Below, piece by piece: positions 23,263-32,451 of a DNA stretch of 64,000 nucleotides (the stretch's first letter is position 1; every line of letters starts with the position of its first letter). The DNA comes from Rahnella variigena (GTDB lineage: Bacteria; Pseudomonadota; Gammaproteobacteria; Enterobacterales; Enterobacteriaceae). The notes below the pieces were generated by a model, which was not told the origin of the DNA, did not search any database, and was given only the letters and a program-made list of their open reading frames with translations. A program made the position numbers and the translations under genes. The stretch spans positions 310,001-374,000 of the forward strand of contig NZ_NSDJ01000002.1 of NCBI RefSeq assembly GCF_003610915.1. The letters run 5' to 3'.

Positions 23263-26200
23263 ATGGTAACCGCAACCAAAATAAAAGGCCGCAAGGGCGG
23301 CAGTTCTTCATCTCGTACGCCTGTAGAACAGCCTGATGACCTTCAGTCTATCGCGAAAGCAAAACTGCTTATTGCTCTGGGTGAAGGTGAATTTGGCGGT
23401 GGCCTAACAGGCCAATCCATTTTTTTGGACGGAACGCCGCTTCTGAACAGTGACGGTTCGAGCAATTTCAGCGGGGTGGTGTGGGAGTTCCGCGCCGGGA
23501 CGCAGGCACAATCCTACATTCAGGGGCTGCCGGGCACGGAAAACGAAATAAGCGTCGGCACTGAAGTTAAAAGCGCCGTAGCCTGGACGCATACATTCAC
23601 GAATACCCAACTCTCAGCTATTCGCTTGCGTCTTAAATGGCCGTCTTTATTTAAGCAAGAAGATGACGGTGATCTGGTTGGGTATTCGATCAACTACATT
23701 ATTGAACTGCAGACCGGCGGCGGCGCATTTCAGACAGTTGTTAATACAGCTGTTACTGGGAAAACTACCTCGGGGTATGAGCGTAGCCATCGCATTGACC
23801 TGCCACCGGCGGGCACCACCTGGACAATTCGTCTGCGCAAGATTACGTCAGATGCGAACAGTGCCAAGATTGGCGATGCAATGACGATCCAGAGTTACAC
23901 GGAAGTTATTGATGCAAAACTGAGATATCCGAACACCGCGCTGCTGTATATCGAATTTGATTCCAGTCAGTTCAATGGCTCCATTCCGCAAATTTCATGC
24001 GAGCCACAGGGCCGCGTTATTCGTGTACCTGATAATTATGATCCGGTGACACGCACGTACAGCGGTACATGGACCGGTGCTTTCAAATGGGCATGGTCAG
24101 ATAATCCTGCGTGGGTTTTCTATGACCTTGTGGTCACTGATCGCTTTGGATTAGGCAACCGTCTCACCGCGGCTAACACCGACAAATGGGAACTTTACCA
24201 GGTCGCACAATATTGCGATCAGATGGTACCGGACGGAAAAGGCGGCAGCGGCACAGAGCCGCGTTATATCTGCAATGTTTACGTACAAAGTCGAAACGAC
24301 GCCTATACGGTTTTGAGAGACTTTGCGGCGATCTTCCGTGGCATGACGTACTGGGGCGGGAATCAGATTGTTGCACTGGCCGACATGCCGCGCGATATCG
24401 ATTACAGCTATACGCGCGCGAACGTTATTGACGGCCAGTTCAGCTACTCAAGCAGCACCACCAAGACCCGATACACGACGGCCCTTGTGTCATGGTCTGA
24501 TCCGGACAATGCCTACGCTGACGCAATGGAACCCGTTTTTGAACAAGATCTGGTTACTCGTTACGGATTTAACCAGTTAGAACTGACGGCTATTGGCTGC
24601 ACGCGGCAATCAGAGGCTAACAGGAAAGGGCGCTGGGGGATCCTGACCAATAACAAAGACAGAGTGATAACTTTCGCTGTCGGTCTGGATGGCATGATCC
24701 CTCAGCCGGGTTACATCATTGGGGTCGCCGATGAAATGCTGTCGGGTAAAGTTATGGGCGGTCGCATAAGTTCAGTGAATGGCAGGGCCATAACGCTGGA
24801 CCGCGCGCCGGATGTTGTCGCCGGCGGCCGGCTTATTTTAAACCTTCCCTCAGGTGCAGCTCAGTCACGCACAATTCAGTCGGTGTCGGGGAAGGTTGTC
24901 ACTGTCACCACGGCTTACAGTGAAACCCCGGAGTCGGAAAGCGTCTGGGTGGTAGAAACAGACGAGCTGTATGCGCAGCAATACCGCGTACTCAGCGTGG
25001 CTGACAACAACGACAATACCTTCACCATTTCTGCGGCGTATCACGATCCGGATAAATATGCGCGCATCGATACCGGCGCAATTATCGATGAACGCCCGAT
25101 CAGTGTTATCCCTCCGGGCAGTCAGTCGGCACCGGCCAACATTCAAATCGGTTCCTATTCCGTGGTCAATCAGGGGATCAGCGTTCAGACCATGCGGGCG
25201 ACGTGGGACGCAACGACGAATGCTATCGCCTATGAGGCCCAATGGCGACGCAACGACGGCAATTGGGTAAACGTACCGCGAAGCTCAACCACTTCATTCG
25301 AAGTGCCAGGCATCTACGCTGGCCGCTATCTGGTGCGTGTGCGAGCTATCAATGCAGCGGAAATATCAAGCGGGTGGGGTTATTCCGTAGAAGTGACTCT
25401 GACCGGCAAAGAAGGTAACCCGCCGAAACCGGTAGGTTTCACGGCCACCGGCATCAACTGGGGTATTCAACTGAATTGGGGCTTCCCGGAAAACACTTCG
25501 GACACGCTGAAAACAGAGATTCAGTACACGCCGAATTCTGATCAGTCTAACCCGCTGTTGCTGTCTGATGTCCCCTATCCGCAGGCAATTTATACTCAGA
25601 TGGGATTAAGGGCAGGTCAGGTTTTCTGGTATCGCGCGCAGCTGGTGGATAAAACCGGAAATGAGTCGGGATATACCGACTGGATCAGAGGGATGGTGAA
25701 CGATAATGCCGATGATTATCTGGGCGATATCGCTGATGACTTCCTGAACTCAGCCGACGGTGACCGGCTGACCGGTGACATTGAAACCAACATTGATGCC
25801 ATTCTGCAAAATGCTTTGAACCTCAACTCAACCGTTGATCACCAGTTTGCCCAGAACGGTGAGGTGCGCGCTGATATTCTGACTGTGAAAACCACAATCG
25901 CAGAAGTCGATCAGGGACTGGCTGATTTAAGCACTCAGGTTCAGGCGCAAATCGGGGACGTAACAGCGGCGCTCGAGGACAAACTAACGGCCGTTGTTGA
26001 TGCCAGCGGTGCTTCAGCTATTTACACCCTGAAAACCGGCGTGCGGATCGGTGGCGTCATGTACAACGCAGGTATGTCTATCGCTGTGCTGGCGCAGGCA
26101 GGCCAGCCCGTGGTGACGCGGGTGGGCTTTAACGCAAACCAGTTCGTACTGATGTCGGGATCGGGTGACACGCAGTATTCACCATTTGCCGTGGTGAATG

Positions 26201-26442
26201 GCCAAGTGTTTATCAGTGATGCGTTTATCCAGGACGGGACGATTACCAATGCCAAGATCGGTAATTATATCCAGTCGAATAATTACGCGACCTCGGGTAC
26301 TGGATGGAATCTCGATAAGAACACCGGCTTTACGTTTAAATCGGCCACTGCGGGACAGGGCAGCATCACGCTGGATGGTCGTGGATTACGTGTTTATGAC
26401 AGCGTCGGGAACTGGAAAGTTAAGGTGGGGGATTTAAGCTGA
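23263..26442 (+). CDS. Tail tip central fibre J, host specificity
   Basis: 1059 aa, same family and nearly same size as lambda gpJ (1132 aa). The N-terminal hub part (about 20-620) includes KIKGRKGGSSS, AKLLIALGEGEFGGG, NPAWVFYDLVVTDRFGLG and YIGTGAIIDERP-like segments. Fibronectin-type repeats follow (about 625-720 and 722-815), then a helical coiled part (about 840-900) and a C-terminal DUF1983-like tip (IGGVMYNAGMSIAV, FIQDGTITNAKIG). The extreme C-terminus binds the receptor in lambda. The final segment here is short and ends in VKVGDLS, so receptor binding may be shared with the next two genes. Confidence 0.95.
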   Translation: MVTATKIKGRKGGSSSSRTPVEQPDDLQSIAKAKLLIALGEGEFGGGLTGQSIFLDGTPLLNSDGSSNFSGVVWEFRAGTQAQSYIQGLPGTENEISVGTEVKSAVAWTHTFTNTQLSAIRLRLKWPSLFKQEDDGDLVGYSINYIIELQTGGGAFQTVVNTAVTGKTTSGYERSHRIDLPPAGTTWTIRLRKITSDANSAKIGDAMTIQSYTEVIDAKLRYPNTALLYIEFDSSQFNGSIPQISCEPQGRVIRVPDNYDPVTRTYSGTWTGAFKWAWSDNPAWVFYDLVVTDRFGLGNRLTAANTDKWELYQVAQYCDQMVPDGKGGSGTEPRYICNVYVQSRNDAYTVLRDFAAIFRGMTYWGGNQIVALADMPRDIDYSYTRANVIDGQFSYSSSTTKTRYTTALVSWSDPDNAYADAMEPVFEQDLVTRYGFNQLELTAIGCTRQSEANRKGRWGILTNNKDRVITFAVGLDGMIPQPGYIIGVADEMLSGKVMGGRISSVNGRAITLDRAPDVVAGGRLILNLPSGAAQSRTIQSVSGKVVTVTTAYSETPESESVWVVETDELYAQQYRVLSVADNNDNTFTISAAYHDPDKYARIDTGAIIDERPISVIPPGSQSAPANIQIGSYSVVNQGISVQTMRATWDATTNAIAYEAQWRRNDGNWVNVPRSSTTSFEVPGIYAGRYLVRVRAINAAEISSGWGYSVEVTLTGKEGNPPKPVGFTATGINWGIQLNWGFPENTSDTLKTEIQYTPNSDQSNPLLLSDVPYPQAIYTQMGLRAGQVFWYRAQLVDKTGNESGYTDWIRGMVNDNADDYLGDIADDFLNSADGDRLTGDIETNIDAILQNALNLNSTVDHQFAQNGEVRADILTVKTTIAEVDQGLADLSTQVQAQIGDVTAALEDKLTAVVDASGASAIYTLKTGVRIGGVMYNAGMSIAVLAQAGQPVVTRVGFNANQFVLMSGSGDTQYSPFAVVNGQVFISDAFIQDGTITNAKIGNYIQSNNYATSGTGWNLDKNTGFTFKSATAGQGSITLDGRGLRVYDSVGNWKVKVGDLS

Positions 26443-27452
26443 TGCCTTTCGGAATAGCAGTCGCTGGTGCCAAAAGTTACGACATGTCAGTCAGCCGGCC
26501 ATTAACGTGGATCGGCAGTCTTTCGATTGGTGCCAGTATTGGTAACGTAAACACCTCATCAGCAGATTTTTCGGCGAAATGCCCGGCGGGTTCACAACTG
26601 GTCGCCATTCCGGATAACGTGGTCGCGATATTAAAAACATCGATATCTGCGGCCATGCAGTTCAAATCACTGGCAATCAGCGTGGACAACAATGCAAGGA
26701 CGGTGACAGCCTCTCTGGATTTAACCACCAACTTGCAAAGCCCGAGTTTTGCCAGTAGTTCGGCTGATCGTCCAAAACTGGTCAATGTGTACTGTGTTTA
26801 CCCGGGCGAGATAAATCAGGGCGGTTTTGGTTTCGCTGTGGCCGCCGGCGGTTCCTTCCCTTATGTCGTGGACAGCAATTCAGGCTTATTTCTGACGTAT
26901 TCATACAACGGCGGGTTCACGGGAAACCTTACTCTTCCAGTGGGCGCAAATTCCACCGTGTTCTGTTATTGGGATGACCCCAATATTGGAATGATATACG
27001 ACGAGGCAAGCCGTACGCTTAAAGGCTACAGCAGTGCCAATAGTCAGGCGGGGATCAATATCGCTATCAAAATTTGCGTATTCACCATTAAAACGCCTGT
27101 GGTACCAGCCTGGGGTATTGCGGTCCGTGGGATTGATGGCGGGATCAGTTTTACGAGCGCCGAAACACCGATGATGTACCGGGGAAACATAAATACTCCA
27201 GCATCAAATGGAACGGCCACCGCATTCGGTGCTGGGGATCAGGCACAGCAGCCAATGGTGCCGATTATGAAAATTGGCGGCCAGCTCGCAGCGCAGAGTT
27301 GGTGCCATCTCGGCATGGCCAGAAGTGGAGCGTCATTTTTCGGACGGCCCACAAGCTTTATCAACGGTGGTGATTCAACGAATCCTAATCAGCAGGTGGT
27401 CGGTTACGCCAGTAAGCCACTGCCGTTTCTATGGGCGACAGATTATTTCTAA
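26442..27452 (+). CDS. Tail tip-associated protein, DUF6453-like
   Basis: 336 aa, start overlapping the J stop. The start MPFGIAVAGAKSYDMSVSRPLTWIGSLSIG and the repeated motifs WGIAVRGIDGGISFTS and LFLTYSYNGGFTGNLTLPVG suggest a beta-rich virion protein. Proteins of this kind (DUF6453, tentative) follow J in several lambda-like phages such as N15 relatives. It probably sits at the tail tip. No enzyme motif is seen. A terminator follows. Confidence 0.6.
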   Translation: MPFGIAVAGAKSYDMSVSRPLTWIGSLSIGASIGNVNTSSADFSAKCPAGSQLVAIPDNVVAILKTSISAAMQFKSLAISVDNNARTVTASLDLTTNLQSPSFASSSADRPKLVNVYCVYPGEINQGGFGFAVAAGGSFPYVVDSNSGLFLTYSYNGGFTGNLTLPVGANSTVFCYWDDPNIGMIYDEASRTLKGYSSANSQAGINIAIKICVFTIKTPVVPAWGIAVRGIDGGISFTSAETPMMYRGNINTPASNGTATAFGAGDQAQQPMVPIMKIGGQLAAQSWCHLGMARSGASFFGRPTSFINGGDSTNPNQQVVGYASKPLPFLWATDYF

Positions 27453-27489
27453 CGCCATACTTCCTCAAAATTTTAAGCATTCTCATCAA

Positions 27490-27509
27490 CCCGCTACGGC
27501 GGGTTTTTT
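27490..27509 (+). terminator. Intrinsic terminator
   Basis: CCCGC / GCGGG stem with TACG loop (27490-27503) and six T, between the tip protein and the tail fibre. Confidence 0.8.
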
Positions 27510-27526
27510 AATGCCCGGAGAAAAAC

Positions 27527-28753
27527 ATGTCAGCAGGCACAATCGCATTAACCAATAATTCAGCAAACGTCACCGGTACCGGAACTGCCTTCACCGCCGA
27601 TTTAAAAGCGGGTGACTTCGTTGTCGCTATTGTCGGCGGGGTGACCTATACGCTAGGTGTCAAAACAATTACTTCGTCCACGGCATTAACTCTGGTTACA
27701 GCTTATGGTGGACCTACCGCGACAGGTAATGCATGGACTGCGGTACCGAATGCAACATTGGTAGGTATCACCGCGCAGGTGGCCGCTGACACTGCAAGGG
27801 CTATCCGCGGTTTAAATCTGGACAAAGCTAACTGGCAACAGGTCTACAGTGGCACAGGCAACATCACTGTAACGCTTCCTGACGGTTCCACTTTTACCGG
27901 CCCATCATGGAACTACCTGGTAACGAACATGGCTACTAAAGTCGGTGGCGCTGTTCCGGTAAATCAAGGGGGCACTGGCGCTACCACAGCCGCGGCGGCT
28001 CGCAGTTCTTTAGGAGCAGCACCCACATCTGCTCCCGTTATAACCGATGGAGCAACATTAAACGGTACGATTGCTATCGAAGGAACTCAGTTAAATCTCA
28101 GGGCATCGGCATCTGGCGGTGGTTGGCCATTTTTTATCACTTTCATGGCAGGGCAGGGAAACAATCTTCCTTACTCACGGATATATGCCGAAAACTCTGG
28201 TGATATAACGATGGCCACCGGCGTAAACGCCACCGTGAAATATTTCCAACATACGGCAAGTGGTGACTTAATCGTCCCGAGGAATATTCAATGTACAACA
28301 CTTATTCAGACGTCGGACCGGGACAAGAAAGACTTCATTACGCCGATCGCCAATGCTCTGGATAAAATTAATGCCATTGACGGTGTAACTTTCGCATGGA
28401 AAACGGACGGCACTCCATCAGCGGGAGTGATTGCCCAAGATCTGATGAAAGTGTTACCGGAAGCCGTTGGTTCTATATTCGATGAGAATGACGAATACGG
28501 TACTGAGGAACAGCAGGTAGAAAGAGAAGTTGTGGACGATGAAGGCAACACTACCACCGTGACGGAGACTGTCAGTGTTACCAAGCTGACCAGCAAGCGT
28601 GACGAATCGAAACGGTCGTACACTGTGGAATACAACGGTGTTATTGCGCTGGCAGTGCAGGCTATCAAAGAGCTTTCAGAAAAGGTTGCGGCAATGGAAG
28701 CTTACATCGGCCCCGAAAATCTGACCGCCATGTCAAAAGAACCCACTTCATAA
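27527..28753 (+). CDS. Tail fibre with S74 self-cleaving chaperone domain
   Basis: 408 aa. The N-terminus (MSAGTIALTNNSANVTGTGTAF) is a typical virion attachment part. NQGGTGATTAAAAR (146-159) is a fibre repeat motif common in T4-like and lambda-like fibres. The C-terminal intramolecular chaperone starts at SDRDKKD (S263), the self-cleavage site of peptidase S74, followed by FAWKTDG, AGVIAQDLMKVLPEAV and the coiled-coil end YNGVIALAVQAIKELSEKVAAMEA. Trimer folding followed by autocleavage is the family mechanism. The receptor-binding part would be the short segment 170-262. Confidence 0.9.
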   Translation: MSAGTIALTNNSANVTGTGTAFTADLKAGDFVVAIVGGVTYTLGVKTITSSTALTLVTAYGGPTATGNAWTAVPNATLVGITAQVAADTARAIRGLNLDKANWQQVYSGTGNITVTLPDGSTFTGPSWNYLVTNMATKVGGAVPVNQGGTGATTAAAARSSLGAAPTSAPVITDGATLNGTIAIEGTQLNLRASASGGGWPFFITFMAGQGNNLPYSRIYAENSGDITMATGVNATVKYFQHTASGDLIVPRNIQCTTLIQTSDRDKKDFITPIANALDKINAIDGVTFAWKTDGTPSAGVIAQDLMKVLPEAVGSIFDENDEYGTEEQQVEREVVDDEGNTTTVTETVSVTKLTSKRDESKRSYTVEYNGVIALAVQAIKELSEKVAAMEAYIGPENLTAMSKEPTS

Positions 28754-28840
28754 CTTTCTCTCCATGCCGAACATTCACACCAATTTGCCCTATTTCAAGT
28801 CATCCTATGCTAGGCTCACGAAAACTATTTCGAGGTGCTT

Positions 28841-29035
28841 ATGCTTACAGATGAAGAATATTCACAAATACGGCAGGAAATTGGTGAGGCAGTTATAACG
28901 GTACTTGAGGAAGGTAAGATAGTAAGCGTTGAAACAATCATTACTCAGTTGGAGCAAAAGCACCAAAAGGTAGTTCATCTGCACCACAAGGATAGATTTT
29001 GGAAAGCTATTGACCTGCTAATAGGTAAATCTTAA
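28841..29035 (+). CDS. Small acidic helical protein, AriR/YmgB-like
   Basis: 64 aa from ATG 28841 (CGAGG upstream; a GTG at 28835 is in frame). The pattern EIGEAVITVLEEGKIVSVETIITQLEQ...RFWKAIDLLI resembles the YmgB/AriR/YcgZ group of small connector proteins in enterics, in which a helix pair forms a dimer. This likeness is by eye and tentative. It lies after the last tail gene, where lysogenic conversion genes are common, and is AT-rich. If correct, it could affect biofilm or stress signalling of the lysogen. Confidence 0.55.
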   Translation: MLTDEEYSQIRQEIGEAVITVLEEGKIVSVETIITQLEQKHQKVVHLHHKDRFWKAIDLLIGKS

Positions 29036-29235
29036 AGAAAGCTTAGCGGGGAAGGTTAGTGGATCTGGATAAAAATTTAGTCCGGAACAATCTAAAAACT
29101 CTATCGTAAACAAAATATTAGGAGTTTAATTTGCATTTAGAAACATAATGTAAAAAAAATTACAATCTTCTGACATTTCTTTGCAGTGTATTTAGGAGTA
29201 CTCTTAATTCACATACTGCTTTGGAGTTGTTGAAA

Positions 29236-29607
29236 GTGAAAAAAAGGAACGCAGCTTTGTATGGATTGCCACTGTTGTTAGTGGGTGGCATTGCCTTCGC
29301 TAGCTATAGCGGTGGGAATAACCCGGTCTATGTTCAAGAAGCTATTACAGCTGTGAGTAGCAAAATGTCGTATAGTTACGGCCCTACCAACTGTAAAGCC
29401 ATTGAGAAAGATGCATCTCATTGGGATATGACCTGCAGCTCTTCCATTACCCCTTCAGCATTAACGTTTACCATCCAATCGGCCGACAAAGCTCCCTACG
29501 ATTTGGCGACTTCGTTTTACCTGATTGCCAGCAATGACCCGGCTAGAAAGGCATCTGATGAAGGTTTGCTTCGATATTTGATGATTAACGACGGTTCAAA
29601 AATTTAG
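29236..29607 (+). CDS. Secreted or anchored small protein, unknown
   Basis: 123 aa from GTG 29236 (GGAG nine bases upstream; TTG 29230 is possible). The N-terminus MKKRNAALYGLPLLLVGGIAFASYS is a signal peptide or signal anchor without a lipobox. The mature part has two cysteines (NCKAIEKD and MTCSSS) that could form a disulfide. No family recognised. Preceded by a 200-bp AT-rich stretch with no clear promoter and followed by a strong terminator, so it is an independent moron. Confidence 0.6.
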   Translation: MKKRNAALYGLPLLLVGGIAFASYSGGNNPVYVQEAITAVSSKMSYSYGPTNCKAIEKDASHWDMTCSSSITPSALTFTIQSADKAPYDLATSFYLIASNDPARKASDEGLLRYLMINDGSKI

Positions 29608-29629
29608 TCGACTGTATGCTTTAAAATAA

Positions 29630-29652
29630 CCCGCTTCGGCGGGCTTTTTTTT
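29630..29652 (+). terminator. Intrinsic terminator
   Basis: CCCGC / GCGGG stem with TTCG loop (29630-29643) and eight T. It ends the 29236 gene and the rightward phage genes before the SOS cassette. Confidence 0.9.
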
Positions 29653-29655
29653 CGC

Positions 29656-29757
29656 TCAATAATCATCATTCGTATCATCGGCACCCGATTTCATAACCCA
29701 CCAAATCAGCCCAGCAACAATCGCCAGAACGATGAGTATAAGCAGTATGATTTTCAC
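29656..29757 (-). CDS. 33-aa single-helix membrane peptide
   Basis: ORF from GTG (complement of 29755-29757) to TGA (29656-29658). The product is MKIILLILIVLAIVAGLIWW, then VMKSGADDTNDDY: one strong membrane helix and an acidic tail, a layout seen in many real bacterial microproteins. GAGGA lies about 11 bases upstream, a little far. Two direct repeats lie 65-110 bases upstream. Too short for family assignment; holin-like, toxin-like or regulatory roles cannot be told apart. Confidence 0.45.
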   Translation of the reverse strand: MKIILLILIVLAIVAGLIWWVMKSGADDTNDDY

Positions 29758-29821
29758 AATGTTCGTAGTCCTCAGAAATTTATGCAATCTTCCGCTGAAT
29801 ACCCTTAGGACTCCAATGGTA

Positions 29822-29866
29822 ATTACCGATCGAAACGCAACTATTGATCGTTATTACCGATCGAAA
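29822..29866. repeat. Two 14-bp direct repeats, 31 bp apart
   Basis: ATTACCGATCGAAA occurs at 29822-29835 and 29853-29866, three helical turns apart. The sites are upstream of the 29656 microprotein gene. Candidate operator or integrase arm site. Around them, from 29607 to 30447, apart from the items listed, no gene is recognisable. Confidence 0.6.
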
Positions 29867-29983
29867 AACCAATCGTTCTTTATTTTCTATCTGTGCCATA
29901 TAGTTATTGTGGTTGGAGTTTGAATAACAACCTTCATGAGTTCCGGCTTAGGTAACCTACAAGGGTGTTCACTCAGGTACAGT

Positions 29984-30006
29984 AAAAAAGCCCTCGCGAA
30001 GAGGGC
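29984..30006 (-). terminator. Leftward terminator 1 of 4
   Basis: GCCCTC / GAGGGC stem (29990-29995 and 30001-30006) preceded on the + strand by six A. Confidence 0.75.
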
Positions 30007-30110
30007 CAGTGAATCATCACAAAAAATTTAGTTCGGAACAGGAGTGTTACTCCTTTGTTAACAATAGCTGATAAATAAAATTTGGGTTAAGTAACATTAG
30101 TTTTGTAGTT

Positions 30111-30137
30111 AAAAAAAAGCCCGCGTTAACGGCGGGC
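30111..30137 (-). terminator. Leftward terminator 2 of 4
   Basis: GCCCGC / GCGGGC stem (30119-30124 and 30132-30137) preceded by eight A. A - strand ORF fragment (stop at 30162, ending KLKMDGVTTYQY) lies just upstream of it. Confidence 0.75.
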
Positions 30138-30233
30138 AAATATCAAGGTTATCAACATTACTTAGTACTGGTAGGTAGTCACTCCATCCATTTTCAATTT
30201 TAGTCCAGGGCGAAGAAAAAGCTATCTATGGGT

Positions 30234-30261
30234 AAAAAAGAACCCACGTATAAGGTGGGTT
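30234..30261 (-). terminator. Leftward terminator 3 of 4
   Basis: AACCCAC / GTGGGTT stem (30241-30247 and 30255-30261) preceded by AAAAAAG. Confidence 0.7.
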
Positions 30262-30358
30262 ATCAGAAGATAGGCATGCATAGCCTTGGCAGGCTTGCTG
30301 TTCTACGTCAGCTGATATGAGAATAGTGCAGGGCGGTGATTTTGCCAGATTACAGGCA

Positions 30359-30385
30359 CAAAAAACCCGGCTCGGTGGCCGGTTG
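30359..30385 (-). terminator. Leftward terminator 4 of 4, after dinI-like gene
   Basis: Stem of AACCCGGC with GCCGGTT (one bulge) at about 30364-30385, preceded by six A. It lies 62 bases after the DinI-like stop and probably ends that transcript. Confidence 0.7.
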
Positions 30386-30446
30386 CTGTCATGACGGAGA
30401 AAATATAATTTTGGTTTTTTTATGGCGTCAATATTGGCCTCAAATT

Positions 30447-30671
30447 TCATGAACCAGGCTGATACCAGCCCTCCGCGCTTTCCCACGTATTCTGCAGCAT
30501 CACGTCGATCACTTCTTTATCCCGCGCCGTACCTCCCATCACAGAAAGCCCATCGCTATGAACACGCCGAACTGCGAACGTCGCGCCCGTGTAATGATCA
30601 TCAAGCCTTTTCTGGAATTCTTCTTTCAATGCCTCGACGGCACCGGCGCTTTTTATTGCTTTGCAGATCAG
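30447..30671 (-). CDS. DinI-like SOS protein, start codon unclear
   Basis: The C-terminal part VRRVHSDGLSVMGGTARDKEVIDVMLQNTWESAEGWY is clearly of the DinI family (consensus DGLSV...D...I...LQ.TWESAD.W). DinI-like proteins modulate RecA filaments and UmuD cleavage. The frame is open from 30683 (after a stop) but has no ATG. Candidates are CTG 30671 with AGAGGG before it, TTG 30629, which would lose the first strand, and ATT 30683, which matches the usual N-terminus best. So the gene may use a rare start or have lost its ATG. It is divergent from umuD across a LexA box. Confidence 0.72.
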   Translation of the reverse strand: MICKAIKSAGAVEALKEEFQKRLDDHYTGATFAVRRVHSDGLSVMGGTARDKEVIDVMLQNTWESAEGWYQPGS

Positions 30672-30726
30672 CCCTCTAAGAATTTACCCGCAGTCTACCC
30701 TTCACAATCACAAGATCACGTGATTA

Positions 30727-30746
30727 TACTGTATGCATAAACAGTA
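30727..30746. promoter_or_regulatory. LexA box (SOS operator)
   Basis: TACTGTATGCATAAACAGTA matches the 20-bp consensus TACTGTATATATATACAGTA at all key CTG/CAG positions. It sits 17 bases before the umuD start and about 56 bases from the DinI-like frame on the other side, so it can repress both. Confidence 0.93.
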
Positions 30747-30763
30747 TTTTGTGAGGTTATTAT

Positions 30764-31186
30764 ATGAACATCTTTTACCCAATACCAGACCCATTGAAGC
30801 TTCTAATACCTTTCTTCCAAGACAAAGTGCAGGCAGGTTTCCCCTCACCAGCACAGGACTACATTGAGAAAGGTATTGATTTAAATGAGCTTTGTGTAAA
30901 TCATCCCGCAGCTACATACTTCGTGATGGCGACAGGCATGTCGATGGTCGATGCTGGAATCTACGAAGGGTCTTTACTTGTTGTTGACCGAAGCCTGCAG
31001 GCTAAGCATGGAGACATCATCATTGCATCATTGGCTGGTGAGTACACCGTGAAGCGTCTCTGCACTCATCCAGTTGTTCAGCTTGTGCCAATGAATCCAG
31101 ATTTCCCGCCGATCGTTCTTCATGACGGTGGCGATGAACTTGAAGTGTTTGGAGTCGTCACTTTCAGTATTAATGGGTTCCAGTAA
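30764..31186 (+). CDS. umuD: UmuD, SOS mutagenesis protein (S24 peptidase)
   Basis: 140 aa. All functional positions match E. coli UmuD numbering: cleavage site A24-G25 (VQAGFPSP), nucleophile S60 (GMSM) and base K97 (TVKRL). RecA-stimulated self-cleavage removes 24 residues to give UmuD', which joins UmuC as DNA polymerase V. The stop overlaps the umuC start (TAATG), the classic operon form. The LexA box directly upstream gives SOS control. E. coli has Cys24; Ala here is common in relatives. Inferred to be prophage cargo from the downstream junction. Confidence 0.96.
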   Translation: MNIFYPIPDPLKLLIPFFQDKVQAGFPSPAQDYIEKGIDLNELCVNHPAATYFVMATGMSMVDAGIYEGSLLVVDRSLQAKHGDIIIASLAGEYTVKRLCTHPVVQLVPMNPDFPPIVLHDGGDELEVFGVVTFSINGFQ

Positions 31187-32451
31187 TGTTTGCCCTTGCC
31201 GATGTGAACAGCTTCTATGCCAGCTGCGAGACTGTGTTTCGTCCTGATTTGAAAGGGCGGCCAGTGGTTGTTCTTAGCAACAATGACGGTTGCGTAATTG
31301 CTCGCAGTACAGAAGCGAAGAAACTAGGAATTAAGATGGGGGACCCGTTCTTTAAGATGCGTGATCTCTTTGAACGTCACAAGATAGTGACCTTTAGCAG
31401 CAATTACGCGCTGTATGCAGACATGAGCTCGAGGGTGATGACGGTGTTGGAAGAAATGTCGCCAGCCGTGGAGGTTTACTCAATTGATGAGGCATTTATG
31501 AACCTGCAAGGGGTTAGTAATTGCCAGAATCTGGAAGAGTTTGGACGCGAGGTGAGGGCTAAGGTTCTTCGGTGGACTGGTTTGACCGTAGGTGTTGGAA
31601 TTGCACCGACTAAGACCCTAGCCAAACTAGCTAACCATGCTGCAAAGAAATGGACAAAGACCGGCGGTGTGGTTGATCTGTCTCTACTTGCCAGGCAGCG
31701 TAAGCTGATGGCATTGGTGGAAGTTGGGGATGTGTGGGGAGTTGGCAGGCGCATTTCCAAAAAACTTAATGATATGGGCATTAAAACTGCGTTGCAGTTG
31801 GCAGACACTCCGACGCCGCTGATACGAAAACACTTTAATATTGTATTAGAACGAACCGTGAGGGAATTACGTGGGGAGCCATGTTTAGAACTCGAAGAAT
31901 TTGCGCCAACCAAACAGCAGATCGTCTGCTCTCGTTCATTTGGTGACCGCGTTAGCGAATATGACCTGATGCGTGAAGCTATCTGCAGCCATGCAGTGCG
32001 GGCAGCAGAGAAGCTTCGCGGTGAGCATCAGTACTGTCGCCATATTTCAGCATTCGTCAAAACCAGCCCGTTCGCTATGAATGAACTGTATTACGGCAAA
32101 ACTGCAGGTACAAAACTGCAGATACCTACTCAAGACAGTCGCGATATAGTAGCCGCTGCCACGCAGTGCCTGGATGCAATCTGGCAAGATGGCCACCGGT
32201 TTCAAAAATGTGGAGTGATGCTGGGTGACTTCTATAGCCAAGGGGTGGCACAACTGGGCCTATTCGATGAGTACAAGCCACGTACAAATAGTGAGCAGCT
32301 CATGGCTGTTCTCGATGGTATCAACCACAGTGGAAAAGGACGAGTCTGGTTTGCGGGGCAAGGTATTCAAAAGAGTTGGGAGATGAAACGTCAGATGCTC
32401 TCACCCGCCTATACCACGCGCTTCAGTGATTTGATGCGCGTGAAAGTCTAA
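31186..32451 (+). CDS. umuC: UmuC, DNA polymerase V catalytic subunit
   Basis: 421 aa (E. coli 422). Y-family polymerase: first metal Asp in [14 protein letters not shown] (D6), catalytic D101-E102 in VYSIDEAF, finger segment [15 protein letters not shown]. The beta-clamp motif QLGLF is at about 356-360, matching E. coli QLNLF. With UmuD'2 and RecA it carries out error-prone translesion synthesis. Its 3' end overlaps the convergent yedK gene by 29 bases. Intact, so it probably raises SOS mutagenesis in the host. Confidence 0.96.
   Translation: MFALADVNSFYASCETVFRPDLKGRPVVVLSNNDGCVIARSTEAKKLGIKMGDPFFKMRDLFERHKIVTFSSNYALYADMSSRVMTVLEEMSPAVEVYSIDEAFMNLQGVSNCQNLEEFGREVRAKVLRWTGLTVGVGIAPTKTLAKLANHAAKKWTKTGGVVDLSLLARQRKLMALVEVGDVWGVGRRISKKLNDMGIKTALQLADTPTPLIRKHFNIVLERTVRELRGEPCLELEEFAPTKQQIVCSRSFGDRVSEYDLMREAICSHAVRAAEKLRGEHQYCRHISAFVKTSPFAMNELYYGKTAGTKLQIPTQDSRDIVAAATQCLDAIWQDGHRFQKCGVMLGDFYSQGVAQLGLFDEYKPRTNSEQLMAVLDGINHSGKGRVWFAGQGIQKSWEMKRQMLSPAYTTRFSDLMRVKV

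Noticed and set aside
30162-30221. - strand ORF piece ending KLKMDGVTTYQY
   Set aside because: Only about 19 codons between stops; could be a gene remnant before terminator 2, but too short to annotate.
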